The notes: generated from the letters alone by a model not told the origin. 64,000 bases of DNA from Segatella copri (GCF_026015625.1 NZ_JAPDVG010000001.1:1860001-1924000), one strand, 5' to 3'; positions 51,717 to 61,851 are shown, numbered from the stretch's first letter. Numbers and translations are program-made.

Positions 51717-53678
51717 TTAATTGAAGATATTGTTTGCCTGACTCGCCAGAAGCGTGTTCATCTGCTTGAGTTTCATAAACTCCTGCAGCAGTTCACGATT
51801 GGTCGGATTCTTGGCAAACTCCTGCTGAACCTCAATAATACGCTGAGCAATATAATGAGTGCGGAAGCTCAAGATGTCTTTAAAGACAAACTGACGGAGT
51901 TTATCGGCGCTCATCTTCATCTGCAGACTAGCCGTAGATACCTCCTGGTCACCTGTAGGCAAACCTGCCAACCTGCTGATTTCCGGATTCGGATGATTGG
52001 CAAAATAAGTTTCGGCGACAAAATCATCTTCTTTTTCGAGATGCTCCACAGCCTCCTGCATAATCTGATTATATAAATCATTATGAAACTTAAAGCCATC
52101 TCCACCCAAATCAAGACTGATATACTGGGCCACAGCTACCTCCACATCATTTCCGTCTACATCCTGTACCGTGATGAGCTGGTCGCCATGATGAATAATC
52201 AACTGTACCAGAAGTCCTTCTACTTCCAGAAGTTTATCCAGTGGGGTAACCGCTCTCATCACCGATTGCGCCTGCTGCGCTGCCGCTACAGTCGAATCTT
52301 TCAATCCCGCTGCACGTCGCTCTGCCTTTACCTGCTCACTCATACCGTTGCGCACAAAATTGTTCAAGGCATTCACGATAATTGCCTCGTTCACGCCCAA
52401 ACGGTGAGAACAGTCGGTGATATAAGAAGCGCGTGTTATCTGATTCTTGATTTTCGAGATACTCTCTACAATCGAGTTGATAGCCTGGCTTCGCTTTACA
52501 GGGTCTGTTACGCCGCGTAGCAGAATATCGGTCTTAAACTGTATGAAGTCGGTCTGATTCTCCTGAATATATCTTCTGAATTCCTCTGCCGAATGACTGC
52601 GGGCGAAACTGTCAGGGTCATTGCCGTCAGGGAGGAAGAGCACCTTTACGTTCATCTCTTCTTCGAGCAGCATATCGGTACCTCTCAGCGCAGCATGAAT
52701 ACCCGCATTATCGCCGTCATAGAGAAGAACGATATTACTGGTAAAGCGGTGCAGCAATCTAATCTGATGCACGCTCAGCGCTGTACCCGAGTTGGCCACT
52801 ACATTTTCGATGCCACACTGATGCATCGAGATAACATCGGTATATCCTTCCACCATAAAGACACAATCCTCCTTGGCTATCGCCTTCTTGGCCTGATAGA
52901 GTCCATAGAGTTCGCGCTCCTTATGATAGATAACGCTATCAGGCGAGTTGACATATTTCTGGCTGATGCCCTTGGTTCTGCTGTCGAGCACTCGTCCGCC
53001 AAAAGCCACCACCTTGCCGCTCACGCTGAACCAGGGGAAGATGGCTCTGCCCGAGAAACGGTCAAGAATTTTATCCTCACCCGACTTATTGCCGGCTTCG
53101 TCCTTATCCACCTTGAAGCAGAGTCCCGTATCAACCAGATATTTCGGATTATAGCCAGCCGCCTTAGCCGCTTCAGCAAGAGCAGTACGCTTAGGGAGCG
53201 CAAAACCCAACTGGAATTTTCTGATGATATCATCTCTGAAACCTCTTCCTCGGAAATAGGCCATACCGATAGCGATACCATCCACATCATGCAGGAGAAT
53301 ATCCTGAAAATATTTCGCCGCCCAATCGTTGACGATAAACATGGATTCTCTTTCGCTCTCACGCTGTTTTTCTTCATTGGTCAGTTCCCGTTCCTGAATC
53401 TCTATTTTATATTTCTTGGCGAGCCAGCGAAGAGCATCGGGATAGGTCATCTGTTCCAGTTCCATCAGAAAGTTGATTGCATTGCCTCCCTTTCCACAGG
53501 TAAAGCAATGACAGATACCTCTTGTTGGAGATACAGAGAAAGATGGATTGGAATCGTTATGAAAAGGACACAAGCCGACATAATTGATGCCACGCTTCTT
53601 GAGCGTAACAAACTCAGATACCACCTCTTCTATCTTGGTGGCATCCATAATTTTTGCTATCGTCGGTCTGTCTATCAT
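51717..53678 (-). CDS. dnaG: DNA primase
   Basis: 653 residues. CHC2 zinc finger: CPFHNDSNPSF...ICHCFTCGKGG. The TOPRIM domain contains VFMVEGYTDVISMHQ and LLYDGDNAGIHAALRG. The C-terminal helicase-binding part is present. Synthesises RNA primers at the replication fork. Confidence 0.97.
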   Translation of the reverse strand: MIDRPTIAKIMDATKIEEVVSEFVTLKKRGINYVGLCPFHNDSNPSFSVSPTRGICHCFTCGKGGNAINFLMELEQMTYPDALRWLAKKYKIEIQERELTNEEKQRESERESMFIVNDWAAKYFQDILLHDVDGIAIGMAYFRGRGFRDDIIRKFQLGFALPKRTALAEAAKAAGYNPKYLVDTGLCFKVDKDEAGNKSGEDKILDRFSGRAIFPWFSVSGKVVAFGGRVLDSRTKGISQKYVNSPDSVIYHKERELYGLYQAKKAIAKEDCVFMVEGYTDVISMHQCGIENVVANSGTALSVHQIRLLHRFTSNIVLLYDGDNAGIHAALRGTDMLLEEEMNVKVLFLPDGNDPDSFARSHSAEEFRRYIQENQTDFIQFKTDILLRGVTDPVKRSQAINSIVESISKIKNQITRASYITDCSHRLGVNEAIIVNALNNFVRNGMSEQVKAERRAAGLKDSTVAAAQQAQSVMRAVTPLDKLLEVEGLLVQLIIHHGDQLITVQDVDGNDVEVAVAQYISLDLGGDGFKFHNDLYNQIMQEAVEHLEKEDDFVAETYFANHPNPEISRLAGLPTGDQEVSTASLQMKMSADKLRQFVFKDILSFRTHYIAQRIIEVQQEFAKNPTNRELLQEFMKLKQMNTLLASQANNIFN

Positions 53679-53822
53679 TATATATATTCTTTTTTCTGTT
53701 TTTACTATGCAAAATTACTATTTTTCTTTGAAAACACAAAGAGAAACGGACAGAAAAGTAAAAATGAAACATATTAAAAACTAAAGTTTACATAAAAAAA
53801 GGTACATTCGGATAGTTTTGGC

Positions 53823-53830
53823 TATCTTTG
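53823..53830 (+). promoter_or_regulatory. -7 element for the GH115 gene
   Basis: TATCTTTG followed by GCAACC, 57 bp before ATG 53888. Confidence 0.6.
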
Positions 53831-53887
53831 CAACCGGCAAAAACACATTGCTGACAATCGGATAAAATAACAACAAAATAAATAAAC

Positions 53888-56425
53888 ATGAAACTAAACA
53901 ACATCAAGCAAACATTCCTGGCTGGCGCTGCCCTGCTCTCAACAATCAGCATGAGCGCAGCCGACAGATTTGTAAATTTCAAGCAAGGAGACTTGCTGCT
54001 GAATGCCAATAACCGGGTAGAAATCTACATGGACACCAACGACTGCAAAGGAGTGAGCTATGCTGCTCATGCCCTGCTGAAAGATATCAAAAGTGTGAGT
54101 GGAGCCACAGCCACCCTCACCTCGGATGCCGGTTTTCTGAAAAAAGCCGACACAGCCCGACCAGCTATCCTCGTAGGCACCATCGGCCATTCTGCAGCCA
54201 TCGACCAACTGGTGAAACAGAAGCGCATCAACGGAAATCTGCTGAAGGGCAAACGTGAAAAGTTTATCATCACGCTCATAGATGGTCAGCTCGTCATTGC
54301 TGGCAGCGACCGACGAGGCACCATCTACGGCATCTACGAACTCTCGCAGCAGATGGGCGTATCGCCTTGGTATGACTGGGCAGACGTACCTGTAGAGCAT
54401 CACGATTCCATTTTCGTAAACAAGGGAATCTATACAGATGGTGAACCAGCCGTACGCTATCGCGGCATCTTCCTCAACGATGAAGCTCCCTGCCTCACCT
54501 CTTGGGTAAAGAACACCTACGGCACCGGATATGGCGACCACCGTTTCTATCAGCGCGTCTTCGAACTGGTATTGCGACTGAGAGGTAACATGATGTGGCC
54601 CGCCATGTGGGGCTGGGCTTTCTATGCCGATGACCCTGAAAACGAGAAGACGGCAGATGAGATGGGCGTAGTGATGAGTACTTCCCATCATGAGCCGATG
54701 GCACGTAACCATCAGGAATACGCCCGCAACCGAAAGGGATGGGGACCTTGGAACTATCAGAAGAACAAGGCAAACCTGCAGAAGTTCTTCCGTGAAGGCA
54801 TTGAGCGAATGAAGGGTACCGAACAGATTGTAACCATCGGCATGCGTGGCGACGGCGACGAGGCGATGAGCGACAAAGCTGATACAAAGCTGATGACCAA
54901 CATCATCAACGACCAGCGTAAGATTATCGCTGACGTAACCGGAAAGAAGGCAAGCGAAACCCCACAGGTTTGGGCACTATATAAAGAGGTATTGGATTAC
55001 TACGACAAGGGTATGAAGGTGCCAGATGACGTAACCCTCCTGCTCTGCGATGACAACTGGGGTAACGTGCGCCGTGTGCCGAATGCCAAGGAACGCAAGC
55101 ACAAAGGCGGTTGGGGCTTATACTATCACGTAGATTACGTAGGTGCTCCAAGAAACTCAAAGATGCTCAACGTTACTCCTGTGCAAAATCCTTGGGAGCA
55201 GTTGACGCTTGCTTACGAGAATGGCATTGACCGTCTCTGGATTCTCAACGTGGGCGACCTCAAGCCGATGGAATATCCTATCAGCCAGTTTATGGACATG
55301 GCTTGGAATCCACGTAAATACGATGTAAACAACATCACCCGTCATACCCGCGACTGGTGCGCCCAGCAGTTTGGCGAGGAGCAAGCTGACGAGGCAGCAA
55401 GATTACTCAACCTCATCTGCAAGTACAATGGTCGCTGCACCCCAGAGATGCTCGACAAAAACACCTACAGCCTGGAAAACGGCGAATGGCAGGAAGTGGT
55501 GAACCAGTATCTGAAGATAGAAGCCGATGCCTTGCGCCAGTACAACTGTCTGCCAGCAGCCTATCATGACGCCTACCGTCAGATCATCCTCTTCCCTATC
55601 GAAGTGATGAGCAATCTGCACCAGATGTACTTTGCCCAAGCGATGAACAATCAGCTCTATGAGCAGGGCAACCCGAAGGCGAACATCTGGGCGGATGAAT
55701 GCGAGAACCATTTCAAGAGAGACTCTTTGATTTGCGATGAATACAACCACAAGATGGCTGGTGGCAAATGGAACGGCATGATGACGCAGAAGCACATCGG
55801 CTACACCTCATGGAACGATGCCTTCGAGAAGGACACCTGTCCTAAGCTCTTCCGGGTATCAACATCTTCTAATGAAACGGTGATAGCTGGCAATGATGGC
55901 GTGGTAGAAATCGAAGCACCTTATTATAGCAGCAAGACGGATGCTACCGAGGCAAAATGGACAGAGATCCCATTCATGGGCAAGAGCGTATCGGCAATGA
56001 CTCTGATGCCATATACCAAGAGTGTAAAGGGAGCCAGCATCACTTACAAGTTTAAGATGCAAATTAGCAAAACTTCGGATGGCAAGGCATTTAATGGCAA
56101 GCAGAAGGTTCGCATTCATGTGATTACCAAATCAACCTTGGATTATCTCAACAAGGGCGGCTTAACCTATGGTGTAAGTTTAGATGGCGCTTCTCCTGTA
56201 GAGGTTAACTTCAACAAAGATTTGAACGAGAAGCCGGAGAACATCTACAATATCTATTATCCAACGATAGCCACTCGCATCGTGGACAAGGTGATAGAGC
56301 TAGAGCTGCCAGCCTCATCCGATAGCATCCACACCCTCACCCTCACTCCTAACGACCCAGCCATCGTCTTCGAGAAAATCGTGATTGATGGAAGAGAAGG
56401 AAAAAAGAGAGTCAAGGTGATTTAG
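53888..56425 (+). CDS. GH115 alpha-glucuronidase
   Basis: 845 residues with a signal peptide (LAGAALLSTISMSAA). GH115 features in order: the N-terminal domain AILVGTIGHSAAIDQL, IAGSDRRGTIYGIYELSQQMGVSPWYDWADVPVEHHD, RYRGIFLNDEAPCL, LRLRGNMMWPAMWGWAFYADDPENEKTADEMGVVMSTSHHEPMARN and VTIGMRGDGDEAM. It removes (4-O-methyl)-glucuronic acid side chains from xylan. It stands alone with its own promoter and terminator, not in a Sus-type locus here. Confidence 0.94.
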   Translation: MKLNNIKQTFLAGAALLSTISMSAADRFVNFKQGDLLLNANNRVEIYMDTNDCKGVSYAAHALLKDIKSVSGATATLTSDAGFLKKADTARPAILVGTIGHSAAIDQLVKQKRINGNLLKGKREKFIITLIDGQLVIAGSDRRGTIYGIYELSQQMGVSPWYDWADVPVEHHDSIFVNKGIYTDGEPAVRYRGIFLNDEAPCLTSWVKNTYGTGYGDHRFYQRVFELVLRLRGNMMWPAMWGWAFYADDPENEKTADEMGVVMSTSHHEPMARNHQEYARNRKGWGPWNYQKNKANLQKFFREGIERMKGTEQIVTIGMRGDGDEAMSDKADTKLMTNIINDQRKIIADVTGKKASETPQVWALYKEVLDYYDKGMKVPDDVTLLLCDDNWGNVRRVPNAKERKHKGGWGLYYHVDYVGAPRNSKMLNVTPVQNPWEQLTLAYENGIDRLWILNVGDLKPMEYPISQFMDMAWNPRKYDVNNITRHTRDWCAQQFGEEQADEAARLLNLICKYNGRCTPEMLDKNTYSLENGEWQEVVNQYLKIEADALRQYNCLPAAYHDAYRQIILFPIEVMSNLHQMYFAQAMNNQLYEQGNPKANIWADECENHFKRDSLICDEYNHKMAGGKWNGMMTQKHIGYTSWNDAFEKDTCPKLFRVSTSSNETVIAGNDGVVEIEAPYYSSKTDATEAKWTEIPFMGKSVSAMTLMPYTKSVKGASITYKFKMQISKTSDGKAFNGKQKVRIHVITKSTLDYLNKGGLTYGVSLDGASPVEVNFNKDLNEKPENIYNIYYPTIATRIVDKVIELELPASSDSIHTLTLTPNDPAIVFEKIVIDGREGKKRVKVI

Positions 56426-56503
56426 ACTGGCTGCATACAAACCTGCCAGTTTATATACGTTGAATAACTATTTATCCGGAATTTACTGTGATGTAAGATC
56501 AGA

Positions 56504-56539
56504 AATCCCCAGCCTTTTTTCTCAAGCAGGCTGGGGATT
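56504..56539. terminator. Terminator after the GH115 gene
   Basis: AATCCCCAGCCT (56504-56515) pairs with AGGCTGGGGATT (56528-56539), with T residues in the loop and after. Confidence 0.75.
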
Positions 56540-56636
56540 AGACTCTCCTGTCAGATGAACATTTTTATACTGAACTTTCGCATGTGGGGAAGTTAAGGGA
56601 AGTAAGAGGTTACATGATTCTCATCAGAACGTTACA

Positions 56637-57770
56637 TTAATGATTTTCCCCCGATTGTCTTCCCTTGCGCTTTGCAATTTTTCCCAAAGCATTGATGGAT
56701 TCAAGATAAGCCTCCTCTACTGGAGTTAATACCTTTACCTGATATTTTCGATACTCAGCTATAGCTTTGTCCATTGCCTCTTCATGGCTGATACTTCCCG
56801 ACCCCTTCAACAAAGGTCGCCCTGTGGATTGCAGGATAGTATCAAGTTGTTTCACATAATCCATCATATAGACTGGGCGATGCTCCATTGCCATAATCTC
56901 GGCAAAGTCAAAATAACCGGAAACAAGATTATTGAGTATCTTCAGCTCATTTTCTTTCAGATAGTTCTTGGCTATTTTGATGTCTTTGATAGCTGGTAGT
57001 TCGCCCTCAAATGTCGTCAAGCCCATAAATGGTTTGTCGGCATCCGCACGCTCATAGATAACTTCTGCCGCAGTATGCCCATGAGCAGCATAGTGCAATT
57101 TATTTTGCACGATTTTAAAGAAAAGCTTTGAGGCATCAGTTCGAGGGTCATAGTCAACACTTGTGGCATAGATGTCCAGAACTTGTCGATAGAGCACCTT
57201 TTCTGACGAACGAATATCACGGATACGGTCAAGCAACTCTTTCCAATAGTTGCCACCACCAAGATTTTTGAGTCGTTCATCGTCCATCGTAAACCCTTTT
57301 ACGATGTACTCATTCAGTCGCTCTGTAGCCCATTGACGGAAACGTGTGCCTTGAATAGATTTTACACGATAGCCCACAGATATGATAACATCAAGGTTAT
57401 AGAACTTCACTTCTTTGCTTTGGGTTTTTCCTGCCATAGCACCATGCTGAGTGGTCTGTCGGAATTTCCGACAAACCACTTTTTCATCCAATTCTCCTTC
57501 CTTGAATATATTCAATATGTGCTCATTGATAGTAGAGCGCCCTTTATTGAAAAGCTCTGCTATCTGTTCCACATTTAGCCAAACCGTCTTATTCTCCAAT
57601 CTCACATCAAGCTTCACGCCATCATCAGATTGGTAGATGATCATTTCTCCCAAATCAGTTTGGGGTGCGTCCTCCCATTTATAGCCACAATCCAAGCAAA
57701 GATGCAGTACACCCTCTGTCTGCACATTGTCTGAATTGCACTTTGGACATTTTATATTATTATTCATCAT
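56637..57770 (-). CDS. RhuM-family protein with N-terminal zinc ribbon
   Basis: 377 residues. A zinc ribbon (CPKCNSDN...CLDCGYKW, residues 8-32) is fused to a RhuM domain: VWLNVEQIAELFNKGRSTINEHILNIFKEGEL is the DNA-binding-like start, KFYNLDVIISVGYRVKSIQGTRFRQWATERLNEYIVKGFTMDDERL the core. The C-terminal HGHTAAEVIYERADADKPFMGL and IAKNYLKENELKILN follow. RhuM was first noted in a Salmonella pathogenicity island; its biochemical role is unknown and it is common on mobile DNA. It opens the accessory region. Confidence 0.87.
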   Translation of the reverse strand: MMNNNIKCPKCNSDNVQTEGVLHLCLDCGYKWEDAPQTDLGEMIIYQSDDGVKLDVRLENKTVWLNVEQIAELFNKGRSTINEHILNIFKEGELDEKVVCRKFRQTTQHGAMAGKTQSKEVKFYNLDVIISVGYRVKSIQGTRFRQWATERLNEYIVKGFTMDDERLKNLGGGNYWKELLDRIRDIRSSEKVLYRQVLDIYATSVDYDPRTDASKLFFKIVQNKLHYAAHGHTAAEVIYERADADKPFMGLTTFEGELPAIKDIKIAKNYLKENELKILNNLVSGYFDFAEIMAMEHRPVYMMDYVKQLDTILQSTGRPLLKGSGSISHEEAMDKAIAEYRKYQVKVLTPVEEAYLESINALGKIAKRKGRQSGENH

Positions 57771-57925
57771 TGTTTCGTCTTTGTTATTATCTAAGTCAAA
57801 AAATGATATTCTTGTATGACTTATGCTTAGACATTATTATATTTCCATTTCCTTTCTTTGAAAGCAGGATGTCACCATTCTGATAAGCAACAACAGTCCC
57901 GACATTAGGATCACTTTTTTCTATT

Positions 57926-59188
57926 TCACTTCTCTCTCAACATCCATTCCCACGTAGGAAGAACATGAACCTGCTTGCCATCTATCTCAAGCTCTTCCTT
58001 CTCCTCCATCGTAAGAATATATCCCTCAGCCAAGCCATAAGCATTCATGGCTTCCATCAGCCCCTCGATTTCTCGCTTACGAGTTTTCTCATCATTCATG
58101 TCTATCGTCACCTGATAAGCCTTCATGATTCTCATACCCTCTCTTACAACAAAGTCGCACTCCTTCTTATCTGCATGATAGAAAACATCATATCCGCGGC
58201 GTTTCAACTCGATGAACACGATGTTTTCCAACTTCACTCCCATATTGTCAGTGGCATTGAAGCCGATGCGACTCACGATGGCATTGTCGATGAAGTAAAT
58301 CTTCTTCGGGTTCAGCATCTGCACCTTTACCGATGGCGAATACTTCATGAGCTGGAATATCATATAGGTTTGCTCGATGTACTCCAAATAGTTTTTGACA
58401 GTTTCCGAATGACGGATTCCCACTATCTTACCCAGTGAGGTATAGGTAATGCGCTTCGTGGCATTGCTGGCAAGATAAAAGATGAGTTCCTGCATCTCCT
58501 TATCATTGGTCAACCCATTACGAGCCATCACATCACGGAAGATGATGCTATCGTAGAGTGACGAGAGATAACGAGTGGATGGCGACTGGAGATACTTAGG
58601 AAATCCACCTTTCTCCAAATACTCCTTGAAATGCCCCAAGAGAATGGCACGCTTGCTGGTTAGATAAAAGTCCTTGGCTTCCAGCTGCACCTTTGCTAAC
58701 TGCAAGTATTCTTGAAAGGAAAAAGGGAAAATCTCCACTGCGATATAACGCCCCGTGAGATGAGTGCCAAACTCTCTACTCAGCATTCGGGCATTTGATC
58801 CAGTTACAATCACCTTATTGCCTTCGTTGTAGAGACGGCGCACAAAGGTCTCCCAGCCCTTCACATTCTGTATCTCATCAAAATAATAGGTATGCTGCTC
58901 ACCAAAGAGTTCGAAGAAACATTCTTGCAATGTTTGGAAATCTGCCACAGTAAAGTTGACCAGTCGCTCATCATCAAAATTGAAAAAGAAGTCTTGCTCC
59001 GGCAATTTGCTGCGCATTTGCTGAAGCAAAACAGACTTTCCACAACGTCTTATACCAGTAATAATCAGTATCTCCGTTGTGGTAAGCCACTCTTCCTCTA
59101 TGTCTCTCGGCACAGTATCTTGTGCTATATTCTTGCAGTATTCCTGCTGCTCAAATATAATTTGCTTTAATAACTCTTTCATGTTCAA
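57926..59188 (-). CDS. AAA_14/DUF4143 ATP-binding protein
   Basis: 420 residues. Walker A GIRRCGKSVLL (about residue 45), Walker B YYFDEIQN, sensor VTGSNARMLSREFGTHLTGRY. The C-terminal DUF4143 part has ENIVFIELKRRGYDVFYHADKKECDFVV followed by AYQVTI, a restriction-endonuclease-like arrangement with E and D present. A relative of the 5958 protein. Its promoter (-7 TATTTTTG at 59211-59204, minus strand) is preceded by three identical-spacing palindromes. Function unknown. Confidence 0.88.
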   Translation of the reverse strand: MNMKELLKQIIFEQQEYCKNIAQDTVPRDIEEEWLTTTEILIITGIRRCGKSVLLQQMRSKLPEQDFFFNFDDERLVNFTVADFQTLQECFFELFGEQHTYYFDEIQNVKGWETFVRRLYNEGNKVIVTGSNARMLSREFGTHLTGRYIAVEIFPFSFQEYLQLAKVQLEAKDFYLTSKRAILLGHFKEYLEKGGFPKYLQSPSTRYLSSLYDSIIFRDVMARNGLTNDKEMQELIFYLASNATKRITYTSLGKIVGIRHSETVKNYLEYIEQTYMIFQLMKYSPSVKVQMLNPKKIYFIDNAIVSRIGFNATDNMGVKLENIVFIELKRRGYDVFYHADKKECDFVVREGMRIMKAYQVTIDMNDEKTRKREIEGLMEAMNAYGLAEGYILTMEEKEELEIDGKQVHVLPTWEWMLREK

Positions 59189-59251
59189 TCATTTATTTGC
59201 TTGCAAAAATACGATTTTTTAAGTAAACAACCAAATAAATCTTCATTTTTG

Positions 59252-59332
59252 TTCATTCTGAATGAGTAATTTCTATCATTTTTGCTCATTCAGAATGAGT
59301 AATTCAGGGCAAAACCGCTCATTCCGAATGAG
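59252..59332. promoter_or_regulatory. Three CTCATTC-N-GAATGAG palindromes, 33-bp period
   Basis: 15-bp palindromes at 59252-59266 (TTCATTCTGAATGAG), 59285-59299 (CTCATTCAGAATGAG) and 59318-59332 (CTCATTCCGAATGAG). Centres are exactly 33 bp apart, about three helical turns. They lie 45-130 bp upstream of the divergent ATPase promoter. Confidence 0.75.
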
Positions 59333-59387
59333 TATTTCTTGAAACTGACAAGGGTAAGATGGATGGTAACAATGTTGCGACTTATAT

Positions 59388-59545
59388 GATGCAAGGAAGC
59401 AACCATAACGATGCTAGGAAGCAATTATAACGATGCAAGAAAGCAATTATAACGATGCAAGAAACCCTTATTTGTAATTGCATGACATTTGTCATGCGAT
59501 TATACGACACTAATCATACGACCGGATGACAAATGCCGTATAATC
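59388..59545. repeat. 22-bp tandem repeat and interleaved inverted repeats
   Basis: Three full 22-bp units starting GATGCAAG (or GATGCTAG) at 59388, 59410 and 59432, plus a partial at 59454. Then CATTTGTCAT (59486) is inverted as ATGACAAATG (59526) and GATTATACG (59498) as CGTATAATC (59537), in interleaved order. GCATGACATTTGTCATGC is itself palindromic. This is the region upstream of the 59687 gene. Confidence 0.7.
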
Positions 59546-59617
59546 ACACGACATATACCAATGTATAAATAAACCTAATATTTTACACCAAAACATACAA
59601 GTTATCACATTATTATA

Positions 59618-59625
59618 TATATTTG
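59618..59625 (+). promoter_or_regulatory. -7 element for the 59687-61819 unit
   Basis: TATATTTG followed by CATC, about 60 bp before ATG 59687. Confidence 0.5.
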
Positions 59626-59686
59626 CATCATCTTTCATAGAAGACAAAGAATATAGAAAACAACGAACCATTAAACAACAAGAAAT

Positions 59687-60286
59687 ATGGAACTGAAATA
59701 CGACATTTACATGCTCAACAATGCCCAGGGCACAGGAGAAAAGCGCCAATACGTTCGAATCGTGCAGCATGAACCTATGACCGAGAAGCAACTGCAAGAG
59801 AAAATCCAGAATCGCTGCTCACTCACCAAGGGAGATGTGGCTGCGGTGTTGGCAGAACTTCATGACCTTTTGGTGGAAGAATTCTCCATGGGGCGCCGCT
59901 TTTATATCCCAGAGATAGGCTACTTCTCCATGTCGGCAAGTCTGGAGACGCCTGAAGAAAATCCCGACAAGAAGATTACGGGCAAGGAAGTACGCATCAC
60001 TGGCATCAACTTCCGTCCAGAAGGTAAGCTAATGGAGGAAGTACAGCGCAACGTCCATTTCGTCCGCTCTCGCTATTCCAACCAATCCACAAAATACTCT
60101 GAGGAAAAGCTATTGGCGAAAATCAAGGAGTATCTCCAGGAGAACCGCTATATCACCACTCGCATCCTGCGCATCCTCTTTGGCTTGACTCCTTACATGG
60201 CACAGAAGTGGCTCAACCATTTCTGCGAGAAAGGCATCATGGAGAAGGAAGGCACCCAGCATGCTCCTATCTATTTCTTGAAGTGA
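59687..60286 (+). CDS. HU-like DNA-binding protein with C-terminal winged helix
   Basis: 199 residues. Residues about 30-125 match the Bacteroidetes HU/IHF-like fold (EKQLQEKIQNRCSLTKGDVAAVLAELHDLLVEEFSMGRRFYIPEIGYFSMSASLE). Residues 135-199 (EEKLLAKIKEYLQENRYITTRILRILFGLTPYMAQKWLNHFCEKGIMEKEGTQHAPIYFL) form a winged-helix-like module. A nucleoid-type or regulatory protein, probably co-transcribed with the AlbA_2 gene 42 bp downstream. It may bind the repeats upstream; inference. Confidence 0.8.
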   Translation: MELKYDIYMLNNAQGTGEKRQYVRIVQHEPMTEKQLQEKIQNRCSLTKGDVAAVLAELHDLLVEEFSMGRRFYIPEIGYFSMSASLETPEENPDKKITGKEVRITGINFRPEGKLMEEVQRNVHFVRSRYSNQSTKYSEEKLLAKIKEYLQENRYITTRILRILFGLTPYMAQKWLNHFCEKGIMEKEGTQHAPIYFLK

Positions 60287-60328
60287 AGGGAGGAAGAAAT
60301 TCTATATTTCAATTTAATCATCATTATT

Positions 60329-61819
60329 ATGACAAAGGAAGAGCTGATAGATAGAATCAACGACATCGAATGGGAGGACTTCGAGGCTAAGGAGACCAAG
60401 AGCGAACTCCCTAAGAATATATGGGAAACCGTAAGTGCATTCGCCAACACTTCCGGCGGATGGATAGTGCTTGGAGTAAAGCAGAATGGCAAGAAGTTTG
60501 AAATCTCCGGAGTTGACAATGCAGAGAAGTTGGAACAAGACTTCCTGGGCACCTTGCGTTCTCAGAAATTCAATGAGCCAGTCGATGCCAAGAGCATGCT
60601 CTATCATATAGATGGGCATAAGGTCTTGGCATTTCATATTGCCTCATCACCCCACAAGCCTATCTACTATAACAATCCACAGAATACATTCATCCGATTC
60701 GGCAGTGGAGACCAGCGAGCTACCAATGGCGAGATAACCGCCATGTTTCATAACCAATCATTCGGCATCAAGTCTGAGCAAATACTCTTAGACTCAGACC
60801 TCTCCATGCTCAATGAGGACACCATTCGTGACTATCGTAATTACTTCAAGCTATACAGTCCTCGTCCCAATCTGATAAGCAATGACATCGCCGACTTCTG
60901 CAAGCGCATCGGCATCGCCGATAATGAAGGGCATCTGAACTATGGTGGTTTGATGTGTTTCGGCAAAGAAGAATGGGTTCGTCATTATGTACCGACGTTT
61001 TGGATGGATTTGGTGGAGATTCCAGGTAGAAGTGTAAGAGAAGCCCGAACCCGCTATACCTACCGCATTCCCGAGCAAGAGAACCTTTGGGAGTATTTTC
61101 AGATTATGATCAGGAGACTGCGCCTCATCGTGGATACGCCTTTCATGATGAACGATGAGGGTTTCAATGTGGAAGATCGCTCGCAGTTTAAGATTTTGCG
61201 AGAAGCATTAGTCAATATGCTCTCTCACTTCGATCCATTCAGCACCATTCACTCCTGCATTCATATCTATACCGACAGAGTCGAGTTCTTCAATGCCGGT
61301 GGCTATCCTGTGCCTATATCCCAACTGGGCAACCATCTCTATTCCAATCCTCGCAACCCGATTATCGCCAAGATATTCAGACTGGTAAATCTATCAGAAA
61401 CCATCGGTTATGGTTTCGACATGATGAATGAGTGGAAGGAAATCACAGGAAATGACGTGACTTTTGAGAGTGATATTTGTACCAGCACTGTCACTTTTTG
61501 GTTGGATAATGACAGAGCTACTAACAGAGCTACTAACAGAGCTACTAACAGAGCTACTAACAGAGCTGAAGGTGATAATACATATACAGATGCAACAGAC
61601 AAAGTTGTATCCATCCTTAAGTTCTGCAAAGAACCAAAATACAGAAAGGAAATATACGATTTAATTGGTGTTACGTATCAACAATGGAACTTCAAAGCAT
61701 TCATCGAGCCACTGCTCAAACATGATTATCTGGAACTTACGGTTCCTGACAAGCCGACAAGCCCTAAACAGCAATACAGAACAACCAAAAAGGGTTTGTT
61801 GTTCTTGGAGACAATATAA
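60329..61819 (+). CDS. AlbA_2 (Schlafen-type) ATP-binding protein with NRAT repeats
   Basis: 496 residues. The N-terminal AlbA_2/Schlafen domain is WEDFEAKETKSELPKNIWETVSAFANTSGGWIVLGV. The middle HATPase_c_4-like domain has FKILREALVNMLSHFDPFSTIHSCIHIYTDRVEFFNAGGYP and GNHLYSNPRNPIIAKIFRLVNLSETIGYGFDMM. Then comes a tetrapeptide repeat, four copies of NRAT-type units (RATN x4) coded by a 12-bp DNA repeat (61518-61565). The protein ends in a winged helix. Members are often called transcriptional regulators; actual function is unknown. Confidence 0.85.
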   Translation: MTKEELIDRINDIEWEDFEAKETKSELPKNIWETVSAFANTSGGWIVLGVKQNGKKFEISGVDNAEKLEQDFLGTLRSQKFNEPVDAKSMLYHIDGHKVLAFHIASSPHKPIYYNNPQNTFIRFGSGDQRATNGEITAMFHNQSFGIKSEQILLDSDLSMLNEDTIRDYRNYFKLYSPRPNLISNDIADFCKRIGIADNEGHLNYGGLMCFGKEEWVRHYVPTFWMDLVEIPGRSVREARTRYTYRIPEQENLWEYFQIMIRRLRLIVDTPFMMNDEGFNVEDRSQFKILREALVNMLSHFDPFSTIHSCIHIYTDRVEFFNAGGYPVPISQLGNHLYSNPRNPIIAKIFRLVNLSETIGYGFDMMNEWKEITGNDVTFESDICTSTVTFWLDNDRATNRATNRATNRATNRAEGDNTYTDATDKVVSILKFCKEPKYRKEIYDLIGVTYQQWNFKAFIEPLLKHDYLELTVPDKPTSPKQQYRTTKKGLLFLETI

Positions 61820-61851
61820 ACAATCCGACTCTGTCGTTTTGTTTTGATACA

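Noticed and set aside
59388..59464. 22-bp repeats considered as a CRISPR array
   Set aside because: Units are directly tandem without spacers and there are no cas genes.
61518..61565. 12-bp repeats considered as CRISPR or mobile-element repeats
   Set aside because: They are in-frame coding repeats giving RATN units.
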